DNA of 32,910 bases from Akkermansia muciniphila (GCA_945862285.1 CAMAYN010000019.1:1-32910); one strand, 5' to 3'; counted from the first letter of the stretch, positions 24,960 through 32,910 are shown. Notes: generated by a model not told the origin, from the letters alone. Program-made: numbers and translations.

Positions 24960-26359
24960 ACGTGAGCTGATTCGTTCGGGGTTAATTGGTAGGTTTCTTT
25001 GCCGTCTTTCATAAGCCAGCCTTGGGCGGCGAGGGCGTTACGGAGTTCATCGGATCGCGCCCAATCTTTCGCACTACGGGCGGCCCAGCGTTCTTCGGCG
25101 AGGACGCGGATTGCTTCGGGGATGACAATTTCTTGATTGCAGGGCGGTAGTGTGAGGCCGAGAGCTTTGAGAATGCGGTTGAATGCAGCGAGGGCGGAAG
25201 TGGCAGCATCGCCTTTGAGTTCGGAGGTATCACGAATGGCGCTGAAGAGTGCTCCGAGGGCGGCGGGGGTATTGAGGTCGTCGTTCAGTTTGTCCCATGC
25301 CTCTTGGAAAATACCGAATCCGACTTCGGAGAGAATGGCATTGGGATTGCTGTGATCGGCCATACGCTGGGCGGCGCGGGACAATTTCATGAGTGCCTCG
25401 CGGGCGGCGTGGAGGGACTCGAAGGTGAAGTTCAGCGGTTTACGGTAATGCCCGCTAATGAGCACGTAGCGCACTTCGGAGGCGGTCCAGCCTTTTGCTT
25501 CGAGGTCGTCGAGTGTGTAAAGATTGCCGAGGGATTTTGACATTTTTCCGCCATCGACCATGAGATGGGTAATGTGAAACCACGTAGCGGCAAATTCACC
25601 ACCGCAGGCGCAGCGACTCTGGGCGATTTCATTTTCATGATGCGGGAAAACCAAGTCCACGCCGCCGCTGTGCATATCGAAATCCGTGCCGAGGTATTCG
25701 CGGATCATCGCCGAGCATTCGAGGTGCCAGCCTGGGCGGCCTTCGCCCCACGGCGATTGCCAGAAATTCTCTCCATCTTCGGCACGGCGGGATTTCCAGA
25801 GCACGAAATCGCTGACGCTTTGCTTTTCATACTCGTCGGCACTAGCGCGTTGCGATTGCGTGCGACCGAGTTCTAGCTCGCGTTCGTCAAGGCGTGATAA
25901 TTTGCCGTATTCAGGGAATGAAGCGATGTTAAAATAGACCGAGCCATCTTCTGATTTGTAGGCGTGACCTTTATCGACGAGTTCCTGAACCATGGCGACT
26001 TGGTGGGGGATATGCTCCACGGCACTCGGCTCTACGTGCGGCGCTAGGCAATTCAATTTTCGGCAATCTTGGTGAAATTTTACCGTCCAGAAATCGGTGA
26101 AGTCCTTGAGCGACTTGGCGGCGCGTTGCGATTCACGGATGGTCTTATCGTCCACGTCGGTCAGATTTCTCACATGCATCGTAGGCACGCCGCCAGTTTC
26201 CATGGTTCTGCGGAATACATCCTGCAAGACAAATGTGCGGAAATTCCCGATATGTGCAGGACCGTAAACCGTAGGGCCACAGCAATAAAAACGATAGGTT
26301 TTGCCATCCATGGGCGTCACTTTTTTCGTCTTTCTGCTTATGGTATCGTAGATTTGCAT
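24956..26359 (-). CDS. cysS: Cysteinyl-tRNA synthetase
   Basis: CysS charges tRNA-Cys. From ATG 26359 the product has 467 residues, starting MQIYDTIS; a 31-codon extension to 26452 is in frame but hydrophobic and unlikely. It shows the class I HIGN motif (36-39) within CCGPTVYGPAHIGNF, KMSKS at 272-276, and the zinc-ligand residues expected near Cys27, Cys215 and His240. The C-terminal helical domain is present. The stop overlaps the hemB start by 4 bp, and the pair likely share a promoter near 26400, upstream of which rpsP diverges. Confidence 0.96.
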   Translation of the reverse strand: MQIYDTISRKTKKVTPMDGKTYRFYCCGPTVYGPAHIGNFRTFVLQDVFRRTMETGGVPTMHVRNLTDVDDKTIRESQRAAKSLKDFTDFWTVKFHQDCRKLNCLAPHVEPSAVEHIPHQVAMVQELVDKGHAYKSEDGSVYFNIASFPEYGKLSRLDERELELGRTQSQRASADEYEKQSVSDFVLWKSRRAEDGENFWQSPWGEGRPGWHLECSAMIREYLGTDFDMHSGGVDLVFPHHENEIAQSRCACGGEFAATWFHITHLMVDGGKMSKSLGNLYTLDDLEAKGWTASEVRYVLISGHYRKPLNFTFESLHAAREALMKLSRAAQRMADHSNPNAILSEVGFGIFQEAWDKLNDDLNTPAALGALFSAIRDTSELKGDAATSALAAFNRILKALGLTLPPCNQEIVIPEAIRVLAEERWAARSAKDWARSDELRNALAAQGWLMKDGKETYQLTPNESAHV

Positions 26360-26539
26360 CGAGGTATGCGTAATCGTCAGTGCTGGATTTAGCAAGCACC
26401 AGATGAGTGGTTGTGAAAAAATTCGCAAGAAAAGGAAGATTCTTCTTGCCAACAGAAAAAAAATTTAGCAGTTTCCGCCCCCGCGCTTATCACAAGCACT
26501 CAAACTATCTCGAACTAACTCTTCATTCTCACTTCTGTT

Positions 26540-26788
26540 ATGGCTGTAGCACTCCGACTTTCCCGTCAAGGAACATCAGATCGTCCTTATTACAAAATCA
26601 TCGCTGTTGACAGCCGTGTGCGCCGCGATGGTCGCTTCATTGAGCAACTAGGCACATACAATCCCATGGCTGAAGGAGTCAATTACGATATCGACCTAGC
26701 TGCCACGGATAAATGGCTAGGAAATGGTGCGAAACCGTCCGAAACAGTTCGCTCCATCATTCGCAAAGCTCGCACAGCGGCAAAGTAA
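26540..26788 (+). CDS. rpsP: 30S ribosomal protein S16
   Basis: This 82-residue protein of the small subunit begins [24 protein letters not shown] (in part: [14 protein letters not shown]), then [10 protein letters not shown], the S16 signature. In many bacteria rpsP leads an rpsP-rimM-trmD-rplS operon; here it is alone, with a strong terminator only 34 bp after the stop. It is divergent from cysS, whose ATG is about 180 bp away. Confidence 0.96.
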   Translation: MAVALRLSRQGTSDRPYYKIIAVDSRVRRDGRFIEQLGTYNPMAEGVNYDIDLAATDKWLGNGAKPSETVRSIIRKARTAAK

Positions 26789-26822
26789 TCGAACATATTT
26801 TGTCCATTGTTTCATGTTTACT

Positions 26823-26850
26823 AACCAACCATTCGTGGTTGGTTTTTTTA
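26823..26850 (+). terminator. Rho-independent terminator after rpsP
   Basis: AACCAACCA and TGGTTGGTT form a 9-bp stem with a TTCG tetraloop, followed by a run of T. The TTCG loop is especially stable, and the location just past rpsP fits transcription end of that gene. Confidence 0.93.
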
Positions 26851-26886
26851 TACGATTGACAGTTGTGCAGTTGGCATAAATGCTGC

Positions 26887-26916
26887 TTGTGGCGAGGTTG
26901 ATTATTGATTTATACT
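26887..26916 (+). promoter_or_regulatory. Possible promoter of the zinc-ribbon gene
   Basis: TTGTGG at 26887-26892 and TATACT at 26911-26916 are 18 bp apart, about 47 bp before the ATG at 26963. It lies right after the rpsP terminator, where the next operon must start. Confidence 0.35.
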
Positions 26917-26962
26917 TGATGCTTAAAACGTTTTCACTTGGTAGGATTCTTCCGCGAACATC

Positions 26963-28387
26963 ATGAATGGAGCACCTAATATTTTTTTTACCTGTAATTT
27001 TTGTGGCACATCCTTAAGTGTCCCCGCGAGTATGGCGGGGATATCAGGACCTTGCCCAAAGTGTGGTAATCGAATTGTTGCGCCACATCTCCCCACAGTC
27101 AATAAGATCAATCCCGCGCCGCGCTTGGCTGTGGCACCGAAATTGTCTGCATTGGTCAGCAGTAACGCACTTCATAGCACCTTACCTGCTGCGCATCATC
27201 CGCCTAAAATAGAGCCGATGCCCGTTCCTACGCAGAGTCCTACCGTAGATCCCGCGGAAACAGCAAGGACGGTATATGTGCCAGCTAGCTCAACGGTATC
27301 GACCCCAACCCACCAATACATTCCGTTTTCCAATAAAAATTTTACTGATGAGGAAAAGCTCGTTCATGCGATTCCGAAAAAGAAAAAAATGAAAATCTCT
27401 AGAAAGACCGTCGCTATGGTCTTCTATGTGACATTTACTTTCGGCACCTTACTCGGAGTTATGCAATTTCTCAAAAAGAATAAGTCAGGAAGGGTTAAAA
27501 ATACGCCGATCGTTGTTAGCGATACACCCATAGCTAAGCCGGAGAAAATACCAGAAACTGCGCAAAATGTAGCAGCGGGAAATTCGCTAGAAGCTATTTT
27601 GGATGGCACCGAAACGCAAGAATCAGACGATCAGCAGTCCGATTCTAGCTCCATGCCCCAGAGCAAGTCCCGAGAAGTCGGTCAAATGCTGGAGAAATTT
27701 TTAAAAGCCAATAACCTTGAAGAGAGAAAAGTGTTTATTGAGTCAAATCTCCCCGAAGAAGTTTTAAAACAAAGTGTTTTTAATAAATTGTGGCCCATAG
27801 CTAGCGCCTCCCTGCTTAAGCAAGAGCCATTTCCGGACATGCGTCTCATCGAATACAACTACCATGTAGAATTCGCGGTGAATGCCGCCGGATTCCCTAC
27901 CGATGCGTTAATTGTTGTTCACCAATATGGTTCCAATGCGCCGAAAATTTATATTGATCCACTACTTGATACGATAGGTGGCAATTTGAAAAAATACGCC
28001 AAATCACACGAAATCGATAAAAAGCAACAACTCGGCATGCTCCATGAAGATGGACAAGAGCCATTTTACCAGGATTCGAAGACAAAACCACAACAAGATT
28101 TTTACTGCATTATCGACGCTCGTCGCGATAGCTACTCCCAAGATATTCCTGACCACGGTAATAAAGCTTCCATAAAAATTCTGGCGTATAACCAAGGTGA
28201 TGAAATTGCTGTCGCTTACATCAATTACGCATCCGAACTGTTTAAGTTGATCGAAGATCAGAAAACGAAACTTCGGTGGAATGAACCAACGAGAGCGAAA
28301 ATCACTTTAAAATGGAATTTGAAAGAAGATCCAACGAGGCCATTTCTCGAAGTCATAAAAATTTACTCGCTCGACTGGAAAAGTTAG
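26963..28387 (+). CDS. Zinc-ribbon, single-pass membrane protein of unknown function
   Basis: The 474-residue protein opens with a four-cysteine zinc ribbon (Cys11, 14, 31, 34; CNFCG...CPKCG), then a Pro/Ala/Ser-rich linker (about 45-135), a Lys-rich stretch, one membrane helix (about 149-170) and a 300-residue domain on the other side of the membrane. The order places the ribbon in the cytoplasm and the large domain outside. That domain has a charged coil (about 195-250), then a folded part with 'YNYHVEFAVNAAGFPTDALIVV' (in part: EFAVNAAGFPTDALIVV) that I do not recognise. The gene is followed after 1 bp by apaG. It may sense or regulate something at the membrane; no family name can be given with confidence. 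Relatives with 'zinc ribbon + TM' are common in Verrucomicrobiota and Planctomycetota. Confidence 0.75.
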   Translation: MNGAPNIFFTCNFCGTSLSVPASMAGISGPCPKCGNRIVAPHLPTVNKINPAPRLAVAPKLSALVSSNALHSTLPAAHHPPKIEPMPVPTQSPTVDPAETARTVYVPASSTVSTPTHQYIPFSNKNFTDEEKLVHAIPKKKKMKISRKTVAMVFYVTFTFGTLLGVMQFLKKNKSGRVKNTPIVVSDTPIAKPEKIPETAQNVAAGNSLEAILDGTETQESDDQQSDSSSMPQSKSREVGQMLEKFLKANNLEERKVFIESNLPEEVLKQSVFNKLWPIASASLLKQEPFPDMRLIEYNYHVEFAVNAAGFPTDALIVVHQYGSNAPKIYIDPLLDTIGGNLKKYAKSHEIDKKQQLGMLHEDGQEPFYQDSKTKPQQDFYCIIDARRDSYSQDIPDHGNKASIKILAYNQGDEIAVAYINYASELFKLIEDQKTKLRWNEPTRAKITLKWNLKEDPTRPFLEVIKIYSLDWKS

Positions 28388-28388
28388 T

Positions 28389-28757
28389 ATGCAAGAGTGT
28401 AAAGATTGGGTTGTCGAAATTGTAGAAGTGAGATACACGCCGGGCTTAGATGCTCCGCCTGATAAGCCACACCCCTTTTTATATTCCATCCGTATCACCA
28501 ATCACTCAACACAGACAATCACTCTGCGCGGTAGAAAATGGATTATTAAGGAAGACGATGGCGATACACGGGTGATTGAAGGTGAAGGAGTGATTGGGGA
28601 ATCGCCGGTATTTTCTTATCGTGATACATTCGAGTATAAAAGCTACCACGTCGTCAAGCATAGCGCGACGGTTCAGGGCGCGTATTTTGGGCAAAATGAT
28701 CTAGGTGAAATGGTTTTTGCACGGATACCTGACTTCCGATTACATGTGAAATCATAA
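28389..28757 (+). CDS. apaG: ApaG family protein (DUF525)
   Basis: The 122-residue product matches the ApaG fold: '[20 protein letters not shown]' then [10 protein letters not shown], '[16 protein letters not shown]', FEYKSYHVV and IPDFRLHV at the end. ApaG (PF04379) is a fibronectin-III-like fold of unclear biochemical role, often linked to Ap4A metabolism through neighbours, and used as a domain in some F-box proteins. It begins 1 bp after the stop of the zinc-ribbon gene, implying translational coupling, and 68 bp before mdh. It lacks an ApaH neighbour here. A shorter form starting later is unlikely, since the N-terminal strand is needed. Confidence 0.85.
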   Translation: MQECKDWVVEIVEVRYTPGLDAPPDKPHPFLYSIRITNHSTQTITLRGRKWIIKEDDGDTRVIEGEGVIGESPVFSYRDTFEYKSYHVVKHSATVQGAYFGQNDLGEMVFARIPDFRLHVKS

Positions 28758-28825
28758 GCATTTTTGCTCATTTTTTCCTCCAGTGCTTGACCGCAACGCG
28801 ATTCCCGCCTATGGATGTGCGCCGT

Positions 28826-29815
28826 ATGAAAGCACCAATTACCGTATCAATCACCGGAGCAGCTGGCCAAATTGGCTATGCCTTGCTTTTCCGCATCGCA
28901 TCAGGATCCGTTTTCGGCCCTGACCAACCAGTTAACCTACGACTCATCGAGATTGAACCAGGCATGCCTGCTCTCGAAGGCGTATGCATGGAGCTTGATG
29001 ACTGTGCTTTTCCATTGCTCAACCAAATCGTTCCTACGAGTGACCTGAATGAAGGATTCCGCGATACTAATTGGGCTCTACTCGTTGGTTCGGTGCCACG
29101 TAAAGCCGGTATGGAGCGCGGTGACTTGCTCGGCATCAACGGGAAAATTTTCACAGGCCAAGGAAAAGCCATTGCCAGAAATGCGGCAAAAGACGTTCGC
29201 GTTCTCGTTGTTGGCAATCCTTGTAATACCAACTGCCTCATCGCCATGAACAATGCCGATGGTGTACCAAATGACCGCTTCTTCGCGATGACGCGTCTCG
29301 ACGAAAACCGCGCGAAAAGCCAACTCGCTCGCAAAGCCGCAGTTCATCAATCGAAAGTCACCAACCTCTGCATCTGGGGCAATCACTCCGCCACACAATA
29401 TCCCGACTTCACCAATGCGAAAATCAATGGCCGTCCCGTCACCGATGTGATCTCTCACGTCGAATGGCTCAAGGGTGACTTCATCAGCACCGTCCAACAA
29501 CGTGGTGCCGCCATCATTAAAGCTCGTGGGGCTTCCTCTGCTGCCTCTGCCGCGAACGCCGCCCTCGATACCGTAAAAAGCCTGATCACTCCTACCCCAG
29601 CGGGTGACTGGCATAGCGTCGCCATCTGCTCGGATGGATCGTACGGCATCGAAAAAGGCCTCATCGCCTCCATGCCAATCCGCACGATCGAAAACGGTAA
29701 ATGGGAAGTCGTTCAAGGCGTGCCTGTTGATGCATTCAGCCGCGAAAAGATCGATCTTTCCATCAAGGAACTCCAAGAGGAGCGCGACGCAGTGAAAGAC
29801 CTGCTGCCGAAATAA
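28826..29815 (+). CDS. mdh: NAD-dependent malate dehydrogenase
   Basis: The enzyme interconverts malate and oxaloacetate in the TCA cycle. From ATG 28826 it has 329 residues and opens [19 protein letters not shown], as in the actinobacterial/chlamydial-type Mdh (about 327-329 residues); an ATG at 28811 and a TTG at 28787 would only add residues before that N-terminus. GAAGQIG at 11-17 binds NAD; substrate arginines lie in [11 protein letters not shown] (90-100) and 'TRLDENR' (156-162), and the catalytic His187 is in IWGNHSAT. It follows apaG by 68 bp; a strong terminator lies beyond its stop. This is a housekeeping gene with no anomaly. Confidence 0.95.
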   Translation: MKAPITVSITGAAGQIGYALLFRIASGSVFGPDQPVNLRLIEIEPGMPALEGVCMELDDCAFPLLNQIVPTSDLNEGFRDTNWALLVGSVPRKAGMERGDLLGINGKIFTGQGKAIARNAAKDVRVLVVGNPCNTNCLIAMNNADGVPNDRFFAMTRLDENRAKSQLARKAAVHQSKVTNLCIWGNHSATQYPDFTNAKINGRPVTDVISHVEWLKGDFISTVQQRGAAIIKARGASSAASAANAALDTVKSLITPTPAGDWHSVAICSDGSYGIEKGLIASMPIRTIENGKWEVVQGVPVDAFSREKIDLSIKELQEERDAVKDLLPK

Positions 29816-29856
29816 TCGATTCTTCCTATTTGCTCACAAAGTTACTACTTTTCCGC

Positions 29857-29892
29857 AAAGCCGCTTCGTCCCGCGATGAAGCGGCTTTTTTG
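29857..29892 (+). terminator. Rho-independent terminator after mdh
   Basis: AAGCCGCTTC and GAAGCGGCTT form a stem of about 10 bp, followed by TTTTT. It lies between the converging mdh and oxidase genes. The other side carries only a short A-tract, so it is a good terminator for mdh and a weak one for the opposite strand. Confidence 0.9.
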
Positions 29893-29896
29893 CGTT

Positions 29897-31324
29897 TCAA
29901 TCTAACCACTTTCCTGGGTTTAAAATATTTCGTGGATCCATCGCCTGCTTGACCGCTCGCTGCATCTTGAAAGACGAATCGCCGAGAGCTTGGCGGATCC
30001 ATGGTTTCTTCGCTAACCCAACTCCATGCTCGCCCGTGATGGCACCGCCTTGTTCCAGTAGCCATGTAAATAATTGATCCAAGAGCGCATCGGCACGCAA
30101 GCGCACATCGGGCTGTGAGTAATTTGCCACCATGATGTTGGTGTGAATGTTGCCGTCGCCGGCATGACCAAAGCAGGCGATGGCGATCCCTGATTCACTC
30201 TGCAAACGCCGCGCATAACTCACGAGTTCCACTAGTTTGGAGCGCGGCACAACGATGTCCTCATTCAATTTTGTTAGCCCCGTATCTCGTAGTGAATAGG
30301 AAAATTCACGACGAATTTTCCAAAATGCATCACAGCCTTTCTCGTCATTTGCTTCCTGAATAAATGTCGCACCCACCCGTGTTAACAGATCGCGCATCGC
30401 GGCAAGATCCGCTGCCACAGCGACTTCGGAACCGTCTGTCTCTAGCAAAAGATGGGCATCGCCATCCGGTAAAAAATCATTTCCAAGCCGTTTCCGCGCC
30501 GCCGCCAAGGTAAATGAATCAGTGATTTCTAAGGCCGATGGCAGAAAACCACAGGCAAAGACTTCCTGCACGGCGGCAGCAGCATTTTCAAAGGAGGGGA
30601 AAATCGCTGCTAGCATGGCGCGCGAACGTGGTTTCGGAATCAAACGCAATGTCGCTTGCGTAACGATCCCCAGCATACCTTCGCTCCCAGTCATTAAACC
30701 CACGAGGTCAAATCCTGTTTTATTTTTATGCACCGCCCCACCACAACGCATGACTTCGCCCGTGGCCGTGACCACTTCCAAGCCAAGAACGTAATGTCGA
30801 GTCACACCGTATTTTAAACATCGTGGCCCACCCGCGTTTGTGGCGATGTTGCCGCCGATGGAACAGTCTTTCAACGATGCCGGATCAGGCGGGTAATCCC
30901 AGCCGATTTCCCGCGCCGATGCCTGTAAATCCGCCGTAATTACCCCCGGCTGGACAACGGCCACTCCATCCATGGGAAAAATCTGACACGATTTCATTCG
31001 CATGAGGTTTAAGACGATGCCTCCGCACACCGGCACACAGCCGCCCACATACCCATGACCAGCCCCACGCGTGGTCACGGGGATTCTTCGCGCGTAGGCA
31101 AATTTCATCACCCGTACCACATCATCAGTCGATTCCGCATGCACGACCACATCAGGCATGGCACTGGCATACCATTTATCTTGGGCATGATATTCCCTCG
31201 CGTCTGCCGTATCGCTTACTTTGTTCGAGCCTAACAGCGCGGTTAACGCTAAGCCCATTTCGCTCGTCGGTTCAGGATTAGAAAAAAGAGCTTGCTGTGG
31301 TTCACTTTGCATCAGCGACGACAT
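29897..31324 (-). CDS. FAD-binding oxidase, GlcD / D-lactate dehydrogenase type
   Basis: The 475-residue product has an N-terminal FAD-binding (PCMH-type) domain: 'PVTTRGAGHGYVGGCVPV', then 'DCSIGGNIATNAGGPRCLKYG', 'TGSEGMLGIVTQATLRLIP'; and a C-terminal FAD-oxidase domain with CFGHAGDGNIHTN and 'GAITGEHGVGLAKK', the substrate/flavin motifs of the GlcD and D-lactate dehydrogenase family. The substrate is a 2-hydroxy acid (glycolate or lactate-like) but cannot be named. No glcE/glcF partners or iron-sulfur subunits follow. Starts: GTG 31336, ATG 31324 and ATG 31312 are all in frame; 31324 is chosen as an ATG that keeps the N-terminus modest. It is divergent from the LamG-like gene at 31413. 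Confidence 0.9.
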   Translation of the reverse strand: MSSLMQSEPQQALFSNPEPTSEMGLALTALLGSNKVSDTADAREYHAQDKWYASAMPDVVVHAESTDDVVRVMKFAYARRIPVTTRGAGHGYVGGCVPVCGGIVLNLMRMKSCQIFPMDGVAVVQPGVITADLQASAREIGWDYPPDPASLKDCSIGGNIATNAGGPRCLKYGVTRHYVLGLEVVTATGEVMRCGGAVHKNKTGFDLVGLMTGSEGMLGIVTQATLRLIPKPRSRAMLAAIFPSFENAAAAVQEVFACGFLPSALEITDSFTLAAARKRLGNDFLPDGDAHLLLETDGSEVAVAADLAAMRDLLTRVGATFIQEANDEKGCDAFWKIRREFSYSLRDTGLTKLNEDIVVPRSKLVELVSYARRLQSESGIAIACFGHAGDGNIHTNIMVANYSQPDVRLRADALLDQLFTWLLEQGGAITGEHGVGLAKKPWIRQALGDSSFKMQRAVKQAMDPRNILNPGKWLD

Positions 31325-31412
31325 TGCCAGCAACACGGGTCAAGGTCAAACCGTGATGTCTCGATTTCGCGAGAAAAATGAAAGATTTTCTTCCAAGCAT
31401 TGTTCTATCTTC

Positions 31413-32276
31413 ATGAAGGTTTCCGCGTCGTTTCTCTTATTTCTATCGATTCACTTGTCCGCCAACGAATCGACCATTCCTAAAAATAACCTCATCCTAG
31501 ATCTGGATGCCGAGCAAGGCGTAACCCACGATTCGCAACAGCGTGTCACATCGTGGCAAAGCCAAGCGCTTACGACGCCGCGCATCATTTTCCAAAAGCA
31601 AGACAAAGGGCGGAAGGAACCGCATAGTGGCTGCCCCAGTTTTCGAAAAGATGCTACCTCGAACAAAAAACCGAGCATTGTCTTTCGCCAGCAAGAGCTT
31701 GTTTGCGCCGAAGAAGATTTCTTCGATGGACTCGTAACCGGCGATGGCTATACGTGGATTGCCGTAATAGCGGTTCACCCGCAGCGCGTTGGTGTCAAAG
31801 ACGTCAATTCTTTCTTTGGCAACCTGCGCAATGGCGGCAAGTATGAAGGGATTTGGGGTTGCCTGAATGACGATAACTCGATCTGGATCGGCTCGCGCAA
31901 TGGCAAATCCTTCGGGCGCTTCGATGCCAACAACCCACAAGTTTTAGGGCCCGTGTTAGAGCCGGGAAAATTCCACATCATCGCCGGCAAAATGGAAGCA
32001 GGGAAAGACCAAGTAAAAATCTCTCTTTATGTCAATTCCTCGCATGCCAGTCAGGAAGGCGTTTTTCCCGTCAATCCCCACGCAAATTCATCCAAGATGG
32101 CGATTGGTCAAGAACGCGATGCCGTAGAGCATCCCGGCCATGAATCATTCGATGGAGAAATCGCCCGATTTTTACTCTGGAAAGGCGCGCTTGCTCCGCA
32201 GGAGTGGCAAGAAGCCTTCACAAACATCGCGAAACAATATGAAGTCCTGAGCGAAAAAAACACCTCTAAAAAATAG
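31413..32276 (+). CDS. Secreted LamG / concanavalin A-like domain protein
   Basis: From ATG 31413 the product has 287 residues with a clear signal peptide (MKVSASFLLFLSIHLSA). The mature part looks like a beta-sandwich: it starts 'LILDLDAEQGVT', has a 'DGYTWIAVIAVHP' strand pair, 'GIWGCLNDDNSIWIGSRNG' and 'HESFDGEIARFLLWKGALAP' (quoted in part), the last being the usual final strands of laminin-G/concanavalin A-like domains with the 'G.I.e..ly...Ls..e' pattern. Such domains bind sugars or are found in surface proteins in this phylum. In-frame extensions reach 31221 but overlap the divergent oxidase start. The enzyme or ligand is unknown; no catalytic motif is seen. Confidence 0.75.
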   Translation: MKVSASFLLFLSIHLSANESTIPKNNLILDLDAEQGVTHDSQQRVTSWQSQALTTPRIIFQKQDKGRKEPHSGCPSFRKDATSNKKPSIVFRQQELVCAEEDFFDGLVTGDGYTWIAVIAVHPQRVGVKDVNSFFGNLRNGGKYEGIWGCLNDDNSIWIGSRNGKSFGRFDANNPQVLGPVLEPGKFHIIAGKMEAGKDQVKISLYVNSSHASQEGVFPVNPHANSSKMAIGQERDAVEHPGHESFDGEIARFLLWKGALAPQEWQEAFTNIAKQYEVLSEKNTSKK

Positions 32277-32434
32277 CTTATTTGCCCTTGGTTTTAGCAA
32301 ACGGGCGCATGGCTATTGACTCAATAGTAATAATTTCTATGTTGCCCATGCAACACACATTGATTCCACAAAAATCGTCTGTCCCCATGCAGCAATCGGG
32401 TGTAGTTGATTAATTTTTGCAGAACGTTCAAGCT

Positions 32435-32530
32435 CATCCACCGCTAGGAGCGAGGGCGAGGCCTAAACGCGGGGTTGAGGTTGTAGTTACAGGAAATCAT
32501 GGCAACAGAACGGCTCCTAGTGGTTGGATG
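32435..32530 (+). other. attC-like imperfect palindrome (possible integron cassette site)
   Basis: A left arm CATCCACCGCTAGGAGC (32435-32451) and a right arm GCTCCTAGTGGTTGGATG (32513-32530) pair along their length with one extra base and one mismatch, separated by 61 bp. The right arm contains GTTGGAT at 32523-32529, a match to the R' core GTTRRRY of integron attC sites, and the left arm has the opposite ATCCACC at 32436-32442, one base from RYYYAAC. The 96-bp span lies in the normal size range of attC. A YefM-YoeB toxin-antitoxin pair, a typical integron cassette load, follows at once. I see no integrase and no second attC, so this is a candidate only. Confidence 0.35.
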
Positions 32531-32549
32531 ATGCGTCTTGTTGGGCTTC

Positions 32550-32813
32550 TCATTCATAGTGCGACCATAGGCGTAGTACTTTAACTATCCCTTCATCACC
32601 GAGAACCTCGTAGACCAATCTGTGTTGAATATTGATTCGTCTAGAATATGCCCCCTTCAGATCACCAACCAGCGCCTCAAATGGAGGCGGATCGGCAAAT
32701 GGATCATCTTGAATGACTTCAAGGAGTTCTCTTGCTTTTTTAGCGAGTGGTGTACCCTTGAGCTTTTTTGCGTCCTTCTTGGCTTGTTGGGTATAAACCA
32801 ATTCGTAGCTCAT
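32550..32813 (-). CDS. yoeB: YoeB/Txe-family toxin
   Basis: The 87-residue product is a RelE-superfamily mRNA interferase: 'EALVGDLKGAYSRRINIQHR' then LVYEV and a C-terminal RLWSHYE. It has Glu46, Arg65, His85 and Tyr86, near the catalytic positions known in E. coli YoeB (Glu46, Arg65, His83, Tyr84). It cuts mRNA at the ribosome A site in the family. The ATG overlaps the stop of the upstream antitoxin as ATGA, the standard arrangement. It appears intact, unlike the hicA toxin in this window. Confidence 0.9.
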   Translation of the reverse strand: MSYELVYTQQAKKDAKKLKGTPLAKKARELLEVIQDDPFADPPPFEALVGDLKGAYSRRINIQHRLVYEVLGDEGIVKVLRLWSHYE

Positions 32814-32908
32814 AGATCTATGTTCCTGCTACACTTCCCAAGTGGTTCGGCCATACCAGCTAAGATTGACTCACGCATACCTGGAATACTAACCAGATGA
32901 AGAGTCTC
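32810..32908 (-). CDS. YefM/Phd-family antitoxin, C-terminal part (partial)
   Basis: The final 32 codons are in the window (the gene begins outside it). They read ETLHLVSIPGMRESILAGMA and then EPLGKCSRNIDL before a TGA at 32810-32812. 'ETL.L.SIPGMRESI..G' is the typical C-terminal segment of YefM/Phd antitoxins that cover the YoeB active site. The ATGA overlap with the toxin start confirms the pair. The N-terminal DNA-binding domain cannot be seen. Confidence 0.88.
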   Translation of the reverse strand, partial: ETLHLVSIPGMRESILAGMAEPLGKCSRNIDL

Positions 32909-32910
32909 TT

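Noticed and set aside
29078-29776. Long minus-strand frame inside mdh
   Set aside because: Antisense to a complete malate dehydrogenase; no motifs.
32277-32434. Possible terminator (GCCC and GGGC near 32283-32309) after the LamG-like gene
   Set aside because: The stem is only four bases with a long loop and no T-tract follows.

Overview
The window reads as a piece of chromosome from a Gram-negative bacterium of the Verrucomicrobiota (PVC group). This is inferred from the combination of a pseudopilin-like protein, a PEP-CTERM anchored protein, a DUF4407 protein, a DUF5069 protein next to a KamA-type radical SAM enzyme, LptE- and BamD-like outer-membrane assembly lipoproteins, a LamG-like secreted protein, and weak or absent Shine-Dalgarno signals. 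Phylum-level placement is likely; nothing finer is claimed. No rRNA, tRNA, CRISPR array, transposase or integrase was found.

Layout. 1-778: end of one pseudopilin-like gene and a complete tandem paralogue. 907-4403 (minus): DUF4407 protein, DCC thiol oxidoreductase and an unusual TatC, probably one operon. 4734-5381: a PEP-CTERM surface protein, followed by an array of six 42-bp hairpin repeats (5562-5813). 5864-9636 (minus): lipoprotein, GlmM, DUF5069 protein and KamA-like aminomutase. 9719-10840: a cation/Ca2+ exchanger. 10866-13900 (minus): proC, bamD-like, lptE-like and rsmI, a tight envelope/housekeeping operon. 13981-15636: a secreted TPR protein. 15643-18114 (minus): pfkA, leuB and a small membrane protein. 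19006-21096 is recQ, preceded by truA (18208-18963).

The 3' side of recQ is an accessory pocket: nine 21-bp tandem repeats (21199-21387), then a hicBA toxin-antitoxin locus whose toxin gene carries two single-base frameshifts. 22085-26359 (minus) is an overlapping cysS-hemB-phosphoethanolamine transferase-like operon. rpsP (26540) stands alone with its own terminator. A zinc-ribbon membrane protein, apaG and mdh follow on the plus strand to a second terminator. A GlcD-type oxidase (minus) and a secreted LamG-like protein (plus) diverge near 31.3 kb. The right edge holds an integron attC-like palindrome and a YoeB toxin with the end of its YefM/Phd antitoxin.

The most unusual signals are: two tandem-repeat families, both in gaps between converging genes and sharing an AAATGCCA core; the twice-frameshifted hicA beside an intact hicB; the single attC-like palindrome beside a toxin-antitoxin pair; the TatC with a large first-loop insertion and His/Asp-rich tail; and the tandem, non-canonical pseudopilins.
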